From assembly GCA_018228705.1 (NCBI GenBank), contig CP073694.1:2914001-2978000 (forward strand): DNA of 64,000 nt. The letters run 5' to 3'. Below are positions 54,854 to 61,990 of the stretch, piece by piece. Within the stretch, counting starts at the first letter, position 1; every line of letters begins with the position of its first letter. The notes beneath the pieces are model-generated. The model worked only from the letters and a program-made list of their open reading frames with translations, made no database searches and was not told where the DNA came from. The stretch is from Dysosmobacter sp. Marseille-Q4140. Lineage in GTDB: Bacteria > Bacillota > Clostridia > Oscillospirales > Oscillospiraceae. Both the position numbers and the translations under genes were made by a program.

Positions 54854-55441
54854 TCAGCCCAGCCGGGCGGGGGTGCCGTCCTCGTAGAGGCCCCGCTCCG
54901 TCAGGACCCAGGGAATGGGCATGTCGTGGGGCTCCAGGGGGATCTCCTCCCGGATCAGCCGCTCCCGGCACATCAGCACGGCGGCGGAGCGGTAGACGGA
55001 GAGGAAGCGGTCGTAGTATCCGCCGCCCCGGCCCAGCCGGTGCCCCAGGTGGTTGCAGCCCATGCAGGGCAGCACCGCCAGGTCCACCGCATCCACCGCC
55101 ACCTGCGGGGTATCCGGCGGCGGCTCCGGCAGGCCGTAGGCCCCGGGGGAGAGCTGGCTGAGGGAGGTGATCTGCCGCAGTTCCATGATGCCCGGCCCGG
55201 TGCAAAGGGGCACGCACAGCCGTTTCCCGTCGGCCAGGGCCCGGGTCAGGATGGGCCGGGTGTCGATCTCCCAGCCGGTTCCCACAAAGCAGAACACCGT
55301 CTCCGCCTCCTGATAGGCTGGCATGGCCAGCAGGTGGGCGGTGATGGCCGCGTCCGCCTTTTCCCGGTAGCTCTGGGGCAGGCCCTCCGCCATGCGGCGC
55401 AGGGTGGCCCGCAGGGCTTGCTTTTCCTCTTTTCTCGTCAT
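54854..55441 (-). CDS. 5-formyltetrahydrofolate cyclo-ligase
   Basis: A 195-residue enzyme that converts 5-formyl-THF to 5,10-methenyl-THF with ATP. LPCMGCNHLGHRLGRGGGYYDRFL contains the family signature (G-x-R-L-G-x-G-GYYDR). The Met start at 55441 overlaps the dinB stop by 4 bp, so the two are co-transcribed. Folate salvage fits the one-carbon theme; the pairing with a polymerase is unexplained. Confidence 0.94.
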   Translation of the reverse strand: MTRKEEKQALRATLRRMAEGLPQSYREKADAAITAHLLAMPAYQEAETVFCFVGTGWEIDTRPILTRALADGKRLCVPLCTGPGIMELRQITSLSQLSPGAYGLPEPPPDTPQVAVDAVDLAVLPCMGCNHLGHRLGRGGGYYDRFLSVYRSAAVLMCRERLIREEIPLEPHDMPIPWVLTERGLYEDGTPARLG

Positions 55442-56649
55442 GGCAGGGGGTCCTCCTCTTTCTCCGGCGCGGCGGCGCCGTAGGCAATGGCGCCGCTGCC
55501 GTATTTTCCGCGGATGCGGTCCATGGCCGCCTCCAGTTTTTCGCTGCGCTGCCGGGTGGCGGCGGAGCCGCTGAACAGGTCCACCTGCTCATAGGTATCC
55601 TCCGCCTCCATTAGATGGATAGCGGTGACGGTCAGGGCCCGGATGGGGGACGGGGGCTTCCAGATCTGCTCCGTCAGGTCCATGGCCGTCTCCGTCACCT
55701 CCCGGATCAGGTGGGTGGGAGCGGAGAGCCGGGTCTGCCGGGACCGGTCCCGGAACTGGGGGTCCCGGACCGTCACCTGGAGGCCGCCGGCGTAGAGGCC
55801 CAGGTGGCGCAGCCGGCTGGCCACGGAGTCCGCCAGCATGGCGATGCCCTGGCGCACCTGGTCCCGGGTAGTCAGGTTCTGGGGGAAGGTGGTGCCGTTG
55901 CCCACGGATTTCACCGGCTCCTTCTCGAACCGGGAGCGGACCGGGTCTGCATCCAGGCCGTTGGCGTAACTGTGAAGCTGGAGGCCCATCTTACCCATGA
56001 GCTGCTCCAGCATGTCCGGCTTGCAGGCGGCCAGCTGGCCGATGGTGTCCACGCCGTACTGGCCCAGCAGCTTCCGGGCGGCGCCGCCCACGTACAATAG
56101 ATCTCCCACCGGCAACGGCCACACGATCTCCCGCCAGTTTTCCGGGGAGATGACGGTGGTGGCGTCGGGCTTTTTGTAGTCGCTGCCCAGCTTGGCAAAG
56201 ACCTTGTTGAAGCTGACGCCCACGGACAGCGTCAGCCCCAGCTCCTGCCGCATCCGGCGGCGGAGGGTGTCCGCCAGGGCGCGGGCGTCGCCGCCGAAGA
56301 GGTGCAGCGTGCCGGTCACGTCCAGCCAGCTCTCGTCGATGCCGAAGGGCTCCACCAGGTCGGTGTACTGGCCGTAGATATCGTTGACCTTCCGGGAGTA
56401 CTCCCGGTACAGGAGGTGGTGGGGCGGCAGCAGCACCAGGTCCGGGCACTTTTTCTTGGCCTGCCAGATGGTCTCCGCCGTCTGGACGCCGAAGCGCTTG
56501 GCTGGCTCATTCTTGGCCAGGATGATGCCGTGGCGGGAGGTGGGATCGCCGCATACCGCCACAGGTGTCTGCCGCAGGTCCGGGTGGCTCAGCAATTCCA
56601 CGGAGGCGTAAAAGCTGTTGAGATCGCAGTGCAGAATGATCCGTTCCAT
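55438..56649 (-). CDS. dinB: DNA polymerase IV (Y family)
   Basis: A 403-residue translesion polymerase from ATG 56649 (AAAGGGGG upstream). Metal-binding acids: HCDLNSFYASVE at the N-terminus and FGIDESWLDVTG near residue 105. The little-finger domain occupies ~230-345, and a C-terminal ~50 residue tail (EQVDLFSG) resembles a beta-clamp-binding QxxLF motif. UmuC-type naming is a possible alternative. Confidence 0.92.
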   Translation of the reverse strand: MERIILHCDLNSFYASVELLSHPDLRQTPVAVCGDPTSRHGIILAKNEPAKRFGVQTAETIWQAKKKCPDLVLLPPHHLLYREYSRKVNDIYGQYTDLVEPFGIDESWLDVTGTLHLFGGDARALADTLRRRMRQELGLTLSVGVSFNKVFAKLGSDYKKPDATTVISPENWREIVWPLPVGDLLYVGGAARKLLGQYGVDTIGQLAACKPDMLEQLMGKMGLQLHSYANGLDADPVRSRFEKEPVKSVGNGTTFPQNLTTRDQVRQGIAMLADSVASRLRHLGLYAGGLQVTVRDPQFRDRSRQTRLSAPTHLIREVTETAMDLTEQIWKPPSPIRALTVTAIHLMEAEDTYEQVDLFSGSAATRQRSEKLEAAMDRIRGKYGSGAIAYGAAAPEKEEDPLP

Positions 56650-56713
56650 GGCGCTGCCCCCTTTCTGCACTCAGTATAGCACATTTGTTCGCCTTTGAAA
56701 AGGGGCGGAAAAG

Positions 56714-56746
56714 GGAAGGCGGCGTGCCTCAGGCACGCCGCCTTCC
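56714..56746 (-). terminator. intrinsic terminator of ribU
   Basis: Perfect arms of about 15 bp (GGAAGGCGGCGTGCC and complement) and CCCTTTT on the minus strand. Confidence 0.75.
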
Positions 56747-56773
56747 CCGGAGTAAAATGGATGGATTTTTGGA

Positions 56774-57475
56774 TTACAGAATACCCATGAGCACCAGGGT
56801 CAGCGTCACGAAGGTGGCCAGCAGGGCCAGGGAGAACAGCAGGAAGCCCGCGTTCACCTTGCCGCCGGGCTGGACGATGGTCTGGGACTCCGGCACCAGG
56901 CGGGCCCGGCGCAGGGCGGTGACCACCGGCTTGTACAGCAGCAGGATCACGGCCATGTTGAGGCCGCCCTTGACCAGGTTGAAGGGCAGAAACACGGTGG
57001 GCAGCATGGCGGCCACCACAGCCCGGTCCATCTCCATGTAGATGGGGGTGATCAGGTAGTTCCACAGCAGCATCACCACGGTCAGGCATACGGTGCCCAG
57101 AGCCAGGCCGATGACAGCGCCCTTCTTGCTGTGGACCTTCTTATAGACGAAGGAGGCGGTGCAGCAGAAGGCCACGGTAGCCAGCACGTTCATGATGAGG
57201 CCGATGATGCCGGTGTCGCTGACGGTGAACATCTCCACCACGGCCACCACGATGGCGATGACGGCGGCGGCCAGAGGCCCGAAGATGAAGCCGCCGATGC
57301 AGATGACGGTATCCTTCAGATCCATCTGCAAAAAGCCCACCACCTGGGGCAGCATCTTACTGAGGATCATTACCACATAGGCGACGGCGGTCAGCATAGC
57401 CAGAGAGGTCATGGTCTTGACGCCCATGCGGGGGCGGGCACCGGACTTGATGGCGTTGACAGTGGGATCGGACAT
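56774..57475 (-). CDS. ribU: riboflavin ECF transporter S component
   Basis: A 233-residue membrane protein, six hydrophobic segments. MTSLAMLTAVAYVVMIL, LKDTVICIGGFIFGPLAA and FNLVKGGLNMAVILLL are RibU hallmarks. ATG 57475 follows AAGGAG. The FMN riboswitch upstream independently supports riboflavin as substrate. The energising EcfAA'T module is elsewhere. Confidence 0.95.
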   Translation of the reverse strand: MSDPTVNAIKSGARPRMGVKTMTSLAMLTAVAYVVMILSKMLPQVVGFLQMDLKDTVICIGGFIFGPLAAAVIAIVVAVVEMFTVSDTGIIGLIMNVLATVAFCCTASFVYKKVHSKKGAVIGLALGTVCLTVVMLLWNYLITPIYMEMDRAVVAAMLPTVFLPFNLVKGGLNMAVILLLYKPVVTALRRARLVPESQTIVQPGGKVNAGFLLFSLALLATFVTLTLVLMGIL

Positions 57476-57483
57476 AAAAAACA

Positions 57484-57553
57484 CACTCCTTTTTGTTGCT
57501 GGAAAACACCCTGGATCCTTTGACTTCTCCAAGGTGAACCCGCAACAAAGGAG
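57484..57553 (-). promoter_or_regulatory. RBS-sequestering helix of the ribU leader
   Basis: Minus strand CTCCTTTGTTGC (57542-57553) is complementary to GCAACAAAAAGGAG (57484-57497), which includes the ribU Shine-Dalgarno, apart from two bulged A. This would block translation in one riboswitch state. Confidence 0.65.
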
Positions 57554-57586
57554 CGCGCGACAACACGCGCGGCTTTGCCGCACTCA

Positions 57587-57702
57587 TCTTCTTCCATCCA
57601 GACTGTTACTGTTGGTCCCGGAGTTTCACCGGGTCGGCGGACGCCGAAAGCATCCGTTCGCGGACTGTACCGCCAGTGGGGAATTGCACCCCGCCCTGAA
57701 GA
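57587..57702 (-). promoter_or_regulatory. FMN riboswitch (RFN element)
   Basis: Minus strand CTTCAGGGCGGGGTGCAATTCC, CCACTGGCGGTA, CCCGGTGAAACTCCGGGACC and CAGTCTGGATGGAAGAAG blocks are the conserved FMN aptamer. Binding of FMN should repress the riboflavin importer. Confidence 0.96.
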
Positions 57703-57732
57703 CAAAGTATTCAGTTGCTTTCTCTGTGGGAC

Positions 57733-57761
57733 AGTATACGACAGTGCGCGGGAAAATGCAA
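57733..57761 (-). promoter_or_regulatory. promoter of the ribU unit
   Basis: Minus strand TTGCAT, 17-bp spacer, TATACT, about 30 bp before the aptamer. Confidence 0.75.
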
Positions 57762-57808
57762 CCCCCATTTTCCAAAAGTTTTCCCCGGGGGAAAATTCCG
57801 CCCCGGCC

Positions 57809-57837
57809 TTTACAAACCGGAACGGATGTTCTATACT
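57809..57837 (+). promoter_or_regulatory. promoter of the SLOG gene
   Basis: TTTACA and TATACT with 17-bp spacing, 32 bp before the ATG at 57869. Confidence 0.7.
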
Positions 57838-57868
57838 GGAGAAAATATGCTGAAAGGAGGGAAGCGCT

Positions 57869-58405
57869 ATGCGGGGAAGGCCCGTCAGCTGCTGCTTCAC
57901 CGGCCACCGGCCCGCCAAGCTGCCCTGGCGCCATGATGAGGATGACCCCCGCTGCGTTGCCCTGAAGAGGCGTATCCGCGATGCGGTGGAGGCCGCCTAT
58001 GCCGAGGGCTACCGGCACTTCCTCTGCGGCATGGCAATGGGGTGTGATCTGTATTTTTGCGAGTGTGTGCTGGCGCTGCGGGAAGGGCATCCCGACGTGA
58101 GTGTGGAGGCTGCCATCCCCTGTCCCACCCAGGCGGACGCCTGGCCAGCGGACCAGCGGGAGCGGTACGCCCGGCTGGTGGCCGCCTGCGACTATGAGAC
58201 GGTGGTGTCGGCCAAATACACCTCCAGCTGCATGCAGCGGCGGGACCGGTACATGGTGGACCACGCTTCACTGCTGATCGCCGCCTTTGACGGCTCCCCC
58301 GGGGGCACACAGTATACGGTGCAGTATGCCATGAGCCGTGGACTGGATATCGCGGATCTGCCGGTGACGATAGATTCTGACAGGGAAGGTGTAAAATCGG
58401 AATGA
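57869..58405 (+). CDS. SLOG family protein (DUF1273/YpsA-like)
   Basis: A 178-residue protein behind AAAGGAGG. CCFTGHRPAKLPW is the DUF1273 N-terminus; FLCGMAMGCDLYFCECVLAL follows the SLOG nucleotide-binding pattern (G-x-A-x-G-x-D), and LLIAAFDGSPGGTQYTVQYA holds the end of the Rossmann-like fold. YpsA-type proteins are linked to cell division and stress in Bacillus; members may bind nucleotide-derived ligands. Transcribed alone. Confidence 0.88.
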   Translation: MRGRPVSCCFTGHRPAKLPWRHDEDDPRCVALKRRIRDAVEAAYAEGYRHFLCGMAMGCDLYFCECVLALREGHPDVSVEAAIPCPTQADAWPADQRERYARLVAACDYETVVSAKYTSSCMQRRDRYMVDHASLLIAAFDGSPGGTQYTVQYAMSRGLDIADLPVTIDSDREGVKSE

Positions 58406-58705
58406 CCGTTCCTGTACGCCGGGTCGAACAGAAGCGTGACAGGAGGAACGATCCCTGCCGGGCCAATTCCGGGCGGCGCAGCCGCTTCGGCCCGAAACGT
58501 CAAATACCCGGCGGATCCAGGGGCTTTTCCGGGTGCCTTCCGGATACACGTCTTTCCGGGGAACGATGGGAGGGAGCGCGCGGCTGTGCTTGTCCGTTGT
58601 GACGCCGTGTCGCGCTCTGGCGAAAGGGGCAGATCGGAGGCGGATGTCCCAAAGTTCTTTCGGGAGCGGCTTGTGACAGGGACGCGGACATGAACGGCAC
58701 GGCAG

Positions 58706-58740
58706 GCGCCGGGCGCGGTGATCGCGCCCGGCGCTGTTTT
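58706..58740 (+). terminator. intrinsic terminator
   Basis: GCGCCGGGCGCG pairs with CGCGCCCGGCGC over a 5-base loop, then TGTTTT. Confidence 0.75.
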
Positions 58741-58756
58741 GCGCCCGGACCGGGGC

Positions 58757-58785
58757 TTGCGGCGGCAGGGCGGATATGCTATCCT
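58757..58785 (+). promoter_or_regulatory. promoter of the XRE-membrane operon
   Basis: TTGCGG, 17-bp spacer, TATCCT, about 105 bp before the XRE gene. Confidence 0.5.
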
Positions 58786-58821
58786 GAGGGGGAGCAACCT
58801 GAGATTGCGGAACTTCCATAG

Positions 58822-58843
58822 CCGGTTGCTGGACAGCAACCGG
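58822..58843. promoter_or_regulatory. 9-bp dyad, possible operator
   Basis: CCGGTTGCT and AGCAACCGG with a 4-base spacer, 45 bp upstream of the XRE start and downstream of the candidate promoter. Fits an autoregulatory site. Confidence 0.45.
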
Positions 58844-58888
58844 TCCGTTTGGTAGCATGGAACCATCCAAACTGAAGGGAGCGAACCC

Positions 58889-59284
58889 ATGACATTCGGA
58901 GAAAAGTTGCAGGCCCTGCGCCAGAGCGCCGGCATGAGCCAGGACGCCCTGGCGGAGCGGCTGGATGTGAGCCGTCAGGCGGTGAGCCGCTGGGAGCGGG
59001 ACGAGACCATGCCGGAGACAGACAAGGTGGTGGTCCTGGCGGACATTTTTGGCGTCACCACCGACTATCTGCTGCGGCCCCAGGCTGCGGAGCAGCCGTC
59101 CGCGGAGGAGCATCCGCCCCGCAGCAGCCCCACCCAGGCTCAGCGGGATACCATCAGCCGCCTGGGGTATCTGGTCAAGACCAAGGGCTATCTTCTGGGC
59201 TGGGTGCTGATCGCCTGGGGCGCGCTGGACCTGTTGGCCCTGGCGCTGATGGGCCTGGGCGTACTGAACTTTATATTCTGGTAA
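58889..59284 (+). CDS. XRE-family regulator with C-terminal membrane segment
   Basis: A 131-residue protein. Residues 1-62 are an XRE helix-turn-helix (FGEKLQALRQSAGMSQDALA, VSRQAVSRWERDETMPETD). After a polar linker, residues ~107-130 form one membrane segment (LLGWVLIAWGALDLLALALM). It begins a three-gene unit with two membrane proteins (17-bp gap, then a 4-bp overlap), so it may sense a membrane event or anchor the repressor. Confidence 0.85.
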   Translation: MTFGEKLQALRQSAGMSQDALAERLDVSRQAVSRWERDETMPETDKVVVLADIFGVTTDYLLRPQAAEQPSAEEHPPRSSPTQAQRDTISRLGYLVKTKGYLLGWVLIAWGALDLLALALMGLGVLNFIFW

Positions 59285-59301
59285 AGGAGGATGGGGTACA
59301 G

Positions 59302-59451
59302 ATGAGTCCGATGGGAGGCATGCTGGGGATGGGGACCATCCTTCTGATCCCGGTGGTGTATGCGGTGCTGAAGATTATGGCAGGCGTTCTGGTGCTTCAC
59401 TACGGAAAGCGGTACGCGGAAAAGGTGAAGCGGGAGGAGGGACAGGAATGA
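59302..59451 (+). CDS. small single-span membrane protein (49 aa)
   Basis: ATG 59302 stands 12 bases after AAAGGAGG (59283-59290). The product has a hydrophobic segment at ~9-33 and a basic tail (YGKRYAEKVKREEGQE). Its last bases ATGA overlap the next gene start. The tight coupling to genes on both sides supports it as real despite its length. Function unknown. Confidence 0.65.
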   Translation: MSPMGGMLGMGTILLIPVVYAVLKIMAGVLVLHYGKRYAEKVKREEGQE

Positions 59452-59999
59452 GCTCGATCTTCTGGGGATTTTTCCTGGTATTTGTGAATTTCAATCTGAC
59501 GGTGAATGGCCATGTGCTGAACCTGCTGCCGCCTTTTGCGGGATATCTGCTGGTGATGAAGGGCTGCCGGGAGCTGGAGGGGGAGAGTAGCCTCTTCGCC
59601 TCCATCCGGCCTTTCGCCCTGGGCATGGCCGTGTATACGGGTATTTTGTGGCTGGGGGACCTGCTGGCCGTCACCGGTCAGGGCAGCTGGCTGACGGTGC
59701 TGCTGGGCCTCGCGGCTCTGGCGGTGTCGCTGTACGTGTCCTGGGCGGTGGTCCAGGCCATCCGGGATACGGGGGGCCGCCGGGGGGCGGATCTGAACAG
59801 CGCCTCCCTAAAAACCGGCTGGACGGTGCTGGCCGTGGCCCAGGTTGCCTCCTGGATCCTGGCGATCCTGGGCTCCCTGCTGGCGCTGATAGGCGTGATC
59901 GCGGGCCTGGTGGGCATCGTCTGGTTCCTGGCCGCCCTCTGGCGCAGCCGGAAGCTCTTTGAGGCCCTGCCGCCTCCTGGCGGCGCGGCCATGGACTGA
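59448..59999 (+). CDS. polytopic membrane protein of unknown function
   Basis: A 183-residue protein with about five hydrophobic segments (~4-18, ~22-38, ~53-75, ~80-102, ~120-165). NLTVNGHVLNLLPPFAGYLL near the N-terminus is a recognisable pattern shared by small Clostridia membrane proteins found after XRE genes. Start overlaps the small gene by 4 bp. Function unknown; likely works with the upstream regulator. Confidence 0.7.
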   Translation: MSSIFWGFFLVFVNFNLTVNGHVLNLLPPFAGYLLVMKGCRELEGESSLFASIRPFALGMAVYTGILWLGDLLAVTGQGSWLTVLLGLAALAVSLYVSWAVVQAIRDTGGRRGADLNSASLKTGWTVLAVAQVASWILAILGSLLALIGVIAGLVGIVWFLAALWRSRKLFEALPPPGGAAMD

Positions 60000-60020
60000 C
60001 GACGGGAAGGAAGCGATGGG

Positions 60021-60863
60021 ATGGAGACGGTGCTGCCTCTGGCGCGGCTGGAGGAGATGCAGGCGTACATGGACCCGCGGGTCCTGCGCCATATCCACGA
60101 GGGACAGAGTGAGGCCTTCGAGGGGTTTGAGGGCTTCGACCTGATCGCCTTCGACTGGTACGACGTCCGCAGCGACCGGACGGAGGACGCCCGGTTCCTG
60201 CTGTATCTGGACCAGGAGCGCCTCCTGTGCTTCTGCGGGGAGGAGCGGGGCCTGACACGGGCCCGGGAGATCTTTGCCGCTTTGGAAGAGGAACCTCTCT
60301 CCCGGGAGCAGCTGCTCCACCGCTTCTTCGTCCGGCTGCTGATGGGGGACATGGACCACCTGGACGCCCTGGAGGGGGAGATCGCCGACGGCGAGGACGC
60401 CGTTCTGGCCCGGCCCGACGCGTCCAGCCTGGCGCAGATCGCCGCCTGGCGGCGGGAGCTGCTGCGGCTGCGGCGGTACTATGAGCAGCTGGACTCCATC
60501 TTCCGGGAGTTGGCGGACAATGAAAACAGCCTGCTGGGGTCCGAGACTGCCCGCCGCTTTTCCAACCTGGGCAACCGGACCGAGCGGTATCTCAATACCG
60601 TCCAGGACCTGCGGGAGTCCGTGGCCCACCTGCGGGAGGCCTACCAGTCCCAGCTGTCCATCCGGCAGAACGACCTGATGAAGGTGTTCACGGTGGTGAC
60701 GGCGGTGTTCCTGCCCCTGACCCTTCTGACCGGCTGGTACGGCATGAACTTCGCCGCCATGCCGGAGCTGCGGTGGCGCTACGGCTACCCGGCGGTGATC
60801 GGCCTGAGCGCGGTCATCGTGGGGGCGCTGCTGTGGTGGTTCAAGCGGAAAAAGTGGCTGTGA
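60021..60863 (+). CDS. corA: CorA-family magnesium transporter
   Basis: A 280-residue CorA: long soluble N-terminal domain with a helical bundle, then two C-terminal helices with the signature TGWYGMNFAAMPE (GMN motif) near residue 242 and a basic C-terminal FKRKKWL. Forms pentameric Mg2+ channels. Residues 1-35 are shorter than in E. coli CorA, typical for Firmicutes. Starts 21 bp after the membrane gene, perhaps in the same transcript; no separate promoter was recognised. Confidence 0.93.
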   Translation: METVLPLARLEEMQAYMDPRVLRHIHEGQSEAFEGFEGFDLIAFDWYDVRSDRTEDARFLLYLDQERLLCFCGEERGLTRAREIFAALEEEPLSREQLLHRFFVRLLMGDMDHLDALEGEIADGEDAVLARPDASSLAQIAAWRRELLRLRRYYEQLDSIFRELADNENSLLGSETARRFSNLGNRTERYLNTVQDLRESVAHLREAYQSQLSIRQNDLMKVFTVVTAVFLPLTLLTGWYGMNFAAMPELRWRYGYPAVIGLSAVIVGALLWWFKRKKWL

Positions 60864-60867
60864 GGCC

Positions 60868-60896
60868 TTGTAAAGCCGGTCGAAACGTGGTAGGAT
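60868..60896 (+). promoter_or_regulatory. promoter of the thiT unit
   Basis: TTGTAA and TAGGAT with 17-bp spacing, about 26 bp before the TPP aptamer. Confidence 0.55.
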
Positions 60897-60921
60897 GAGC
60901 CCATCAAGTTCATAGATTGTG

Positions 60922-61008
60922 GACCGGGGAGCTTGTTGCAACAGGCTGAGAGGGCGCTGAGAGCGCCGACCCGTGACCTGATGTGGGTAATGCCAACGTA
61001 GGGAGCCG
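60922..61008 (+). promoter_or_regulatory. TPP riboswitch (THI element)
   Basis: ACCGGGGAGC, then GGCTGAGAGGG, GACCCGTGACCTGAT, and GGGTAATGCCAACGTAGGGA are the canonical conserved blocks. It controls thiT: with TPP bound, the following terminator should form. Confidence 0.96.
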
Positions 61009-61044
61009 TCAATGACCGACGCGCGGGGAGATCTCCGCGTACCA

Positions 61045-61078
61045 GCGCCTTCCCGGCAGCCCGGGAGGGCGCTTTTTT
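61045..61078 (+). terminator. terminator of the TPP riboswitch
   Basis: GCGCCTTCCCGG pairs with CCGGGAGGGCGC around a 4-base loop, then six T. A preceding GCGCGGGGAGATCTCCGCG stem may act as anti-terminator partner. Confidence 0.85.
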
Positions 61079-61126
61079 CATGCCGCCCGCCGGTCCGCGG
61101 TCAGATCGACAAGGAGGAAGTTCATC

Positions 61127-61789
61127 ATGCTGCAACTGTTCGTCAATGCCGAGGGCGGCCTCACCACCGCCGGATACGTCCTCAGCGGGGCTTTGATGGC
61201 CCTGTTCCTGCTGGCGGGTCTGGCTCTGTCCGGCGGGAAGGAGAGCCGGGGCATGAGCGCCCGGCACCTGGCCTACTGCGCCATGGCGGTGGCTCTGGCC
61301 TATGTCACGTCCTTTATCAAGCCCTTCGAGATGCCCTACGGCGGGTCCGTAACCCTGCTGAGCATGCTGTTCATCGTGCTGATCGGCTACTGGTACGGCG
61401 TCCGCACCGGCGTGCTGGTGGGCCTTGCCTACGGTGTGCTGCAATTTTTGCAGGAGCCCTACTTCCTGACGCTGTTCCAGGTCTGCTGCGACTATGTGTT
61501 CGCCTTTGCCGCCCTGGGCCTTTCCGGCCTGTTCCGGGGAAAGAAAAACGGCCTGGTGATCGGCTACATCGCGGCGGTGCTGGCCCGGGGCTTTTTCCAC
61601 TCCCTGGGCGGATACCTCTACTGGATGGACTACATGCCGGAGAATTTCCCCCAGTCTCTGAAGGCGGTGTACCCCATCGTCTACAATTACAGCTACCTGC
61701 TGGCGGAGGGGATCATCACGGTCATCGTGCTGAAGGTGCCCGCAGTCAGCAAAGCCCTGGATCGGGTGAGCCGCAGCGCGGTGCGGTAA
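61127..61789 (+). CDS. thiT: thiamine ECF transporter S component
   Basis: A 220-residue membrane protein with six hydrophobic segments. IGYWYGVRTGVLVGLAYGVL and LQEPYFLTLFQVCCDY form the ThiT substrate-binding region, and MDYMPENFPQSLKAVYPIVYNY is conserved near the end. The TPP riboswitch upstream confirms thiamine transport. ATG 61127 is 9 bases after AAGGAGG. Confidence 0.96.
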   Translation: MLQLFVNAEGGLTTAGYVLSGALMALFLLAGLALSGGKESRGMSARHLAYCAMAVALAYVTSFIKPFEMPYGGSVTLLSMLFIVLIGYWYGVRTGVLVGLAYGVLQFLQEPYFLTLFQVCCDYVFAFAALGLSGLFRGKKNGLVIGYIAAVLARGFFHSLGGYLYWMDYMPENFPQSLKAVYPIVYNYSYLLAEGIITVIVLKVPAVSKALDRVSRSAVR

Positions 61790-61818
61790 GCACTGTCCCC
61801 GCCGGTTCCCTCACACAG

Positions 61819-61852
61819 AAAAACAGGCCGCCCCGACGGGGCGGCCTGTTTT
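61819..61852. terminator. bidirectional terminator
   Basis: AAAACAGGCCGCCCC pairs with GGGGCGGCCTGTTTT over a 3-base loop; it separates thiT from the convergent FeoB-associated gene. Confidence 0.9.
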
Positions 61853-61861
61853 GACGCCGAT

Positions 61862-61978
61862 CTATTTTTTGCAGCCCCGGCAGTGGGCGCAGTCCCCGCC
61901 GCAGCCGGGATGCCGGCGGCAGGACCGCAGGGCGAAGAACAGCCACACGCCCAGGGCCAGAAGGATCAGAAGTTCCAT
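61862..61978 (-). CDS. FeoB-associated Cys-rich membrane protein (38 aa)
   Basis: Minus-strand ATG 61978 (GGAGGGAAC upstream) gives a 38-residue peptide: one membrane helix (ELLILLALGVWLFFALRSC), then a Cys-rich tail with HPGCGGDC and CAHCRGC, the FeoB-associated Cys-rich family. Twelve bp behind feoB. It probably aids Fe2+ uptake or its control, but the family function is not established. Confidence 0.85.
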   Translation of the reverse strand: MELLILLALGVWLFFALRSCRRHPGCGGDCAHCRGCKK

Positions 61979-61990
61979 CGGGTTCCCTCC

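Larger units (their letters stand above)
58406..58888 (+). other. intergenic region without a supported gene
   Basis: 483 bp with an 85-codon frame (58436-58693) of biased composition and no homology that I recognise; I do not call it. It contains a terminator hairpin with 12-bp arms at 58706-58734 followed by TGTTTT, then the promoter and dyad of the next operon. Confidence 0.5.

Noticed and set aside
58436..58693. 85-codon frame in the gap before the XRE operon
   Set aside because: No ribosome binding site at a normal distance with a convincing start, biased composition and no recognisable motif; other frames overlap equally well.
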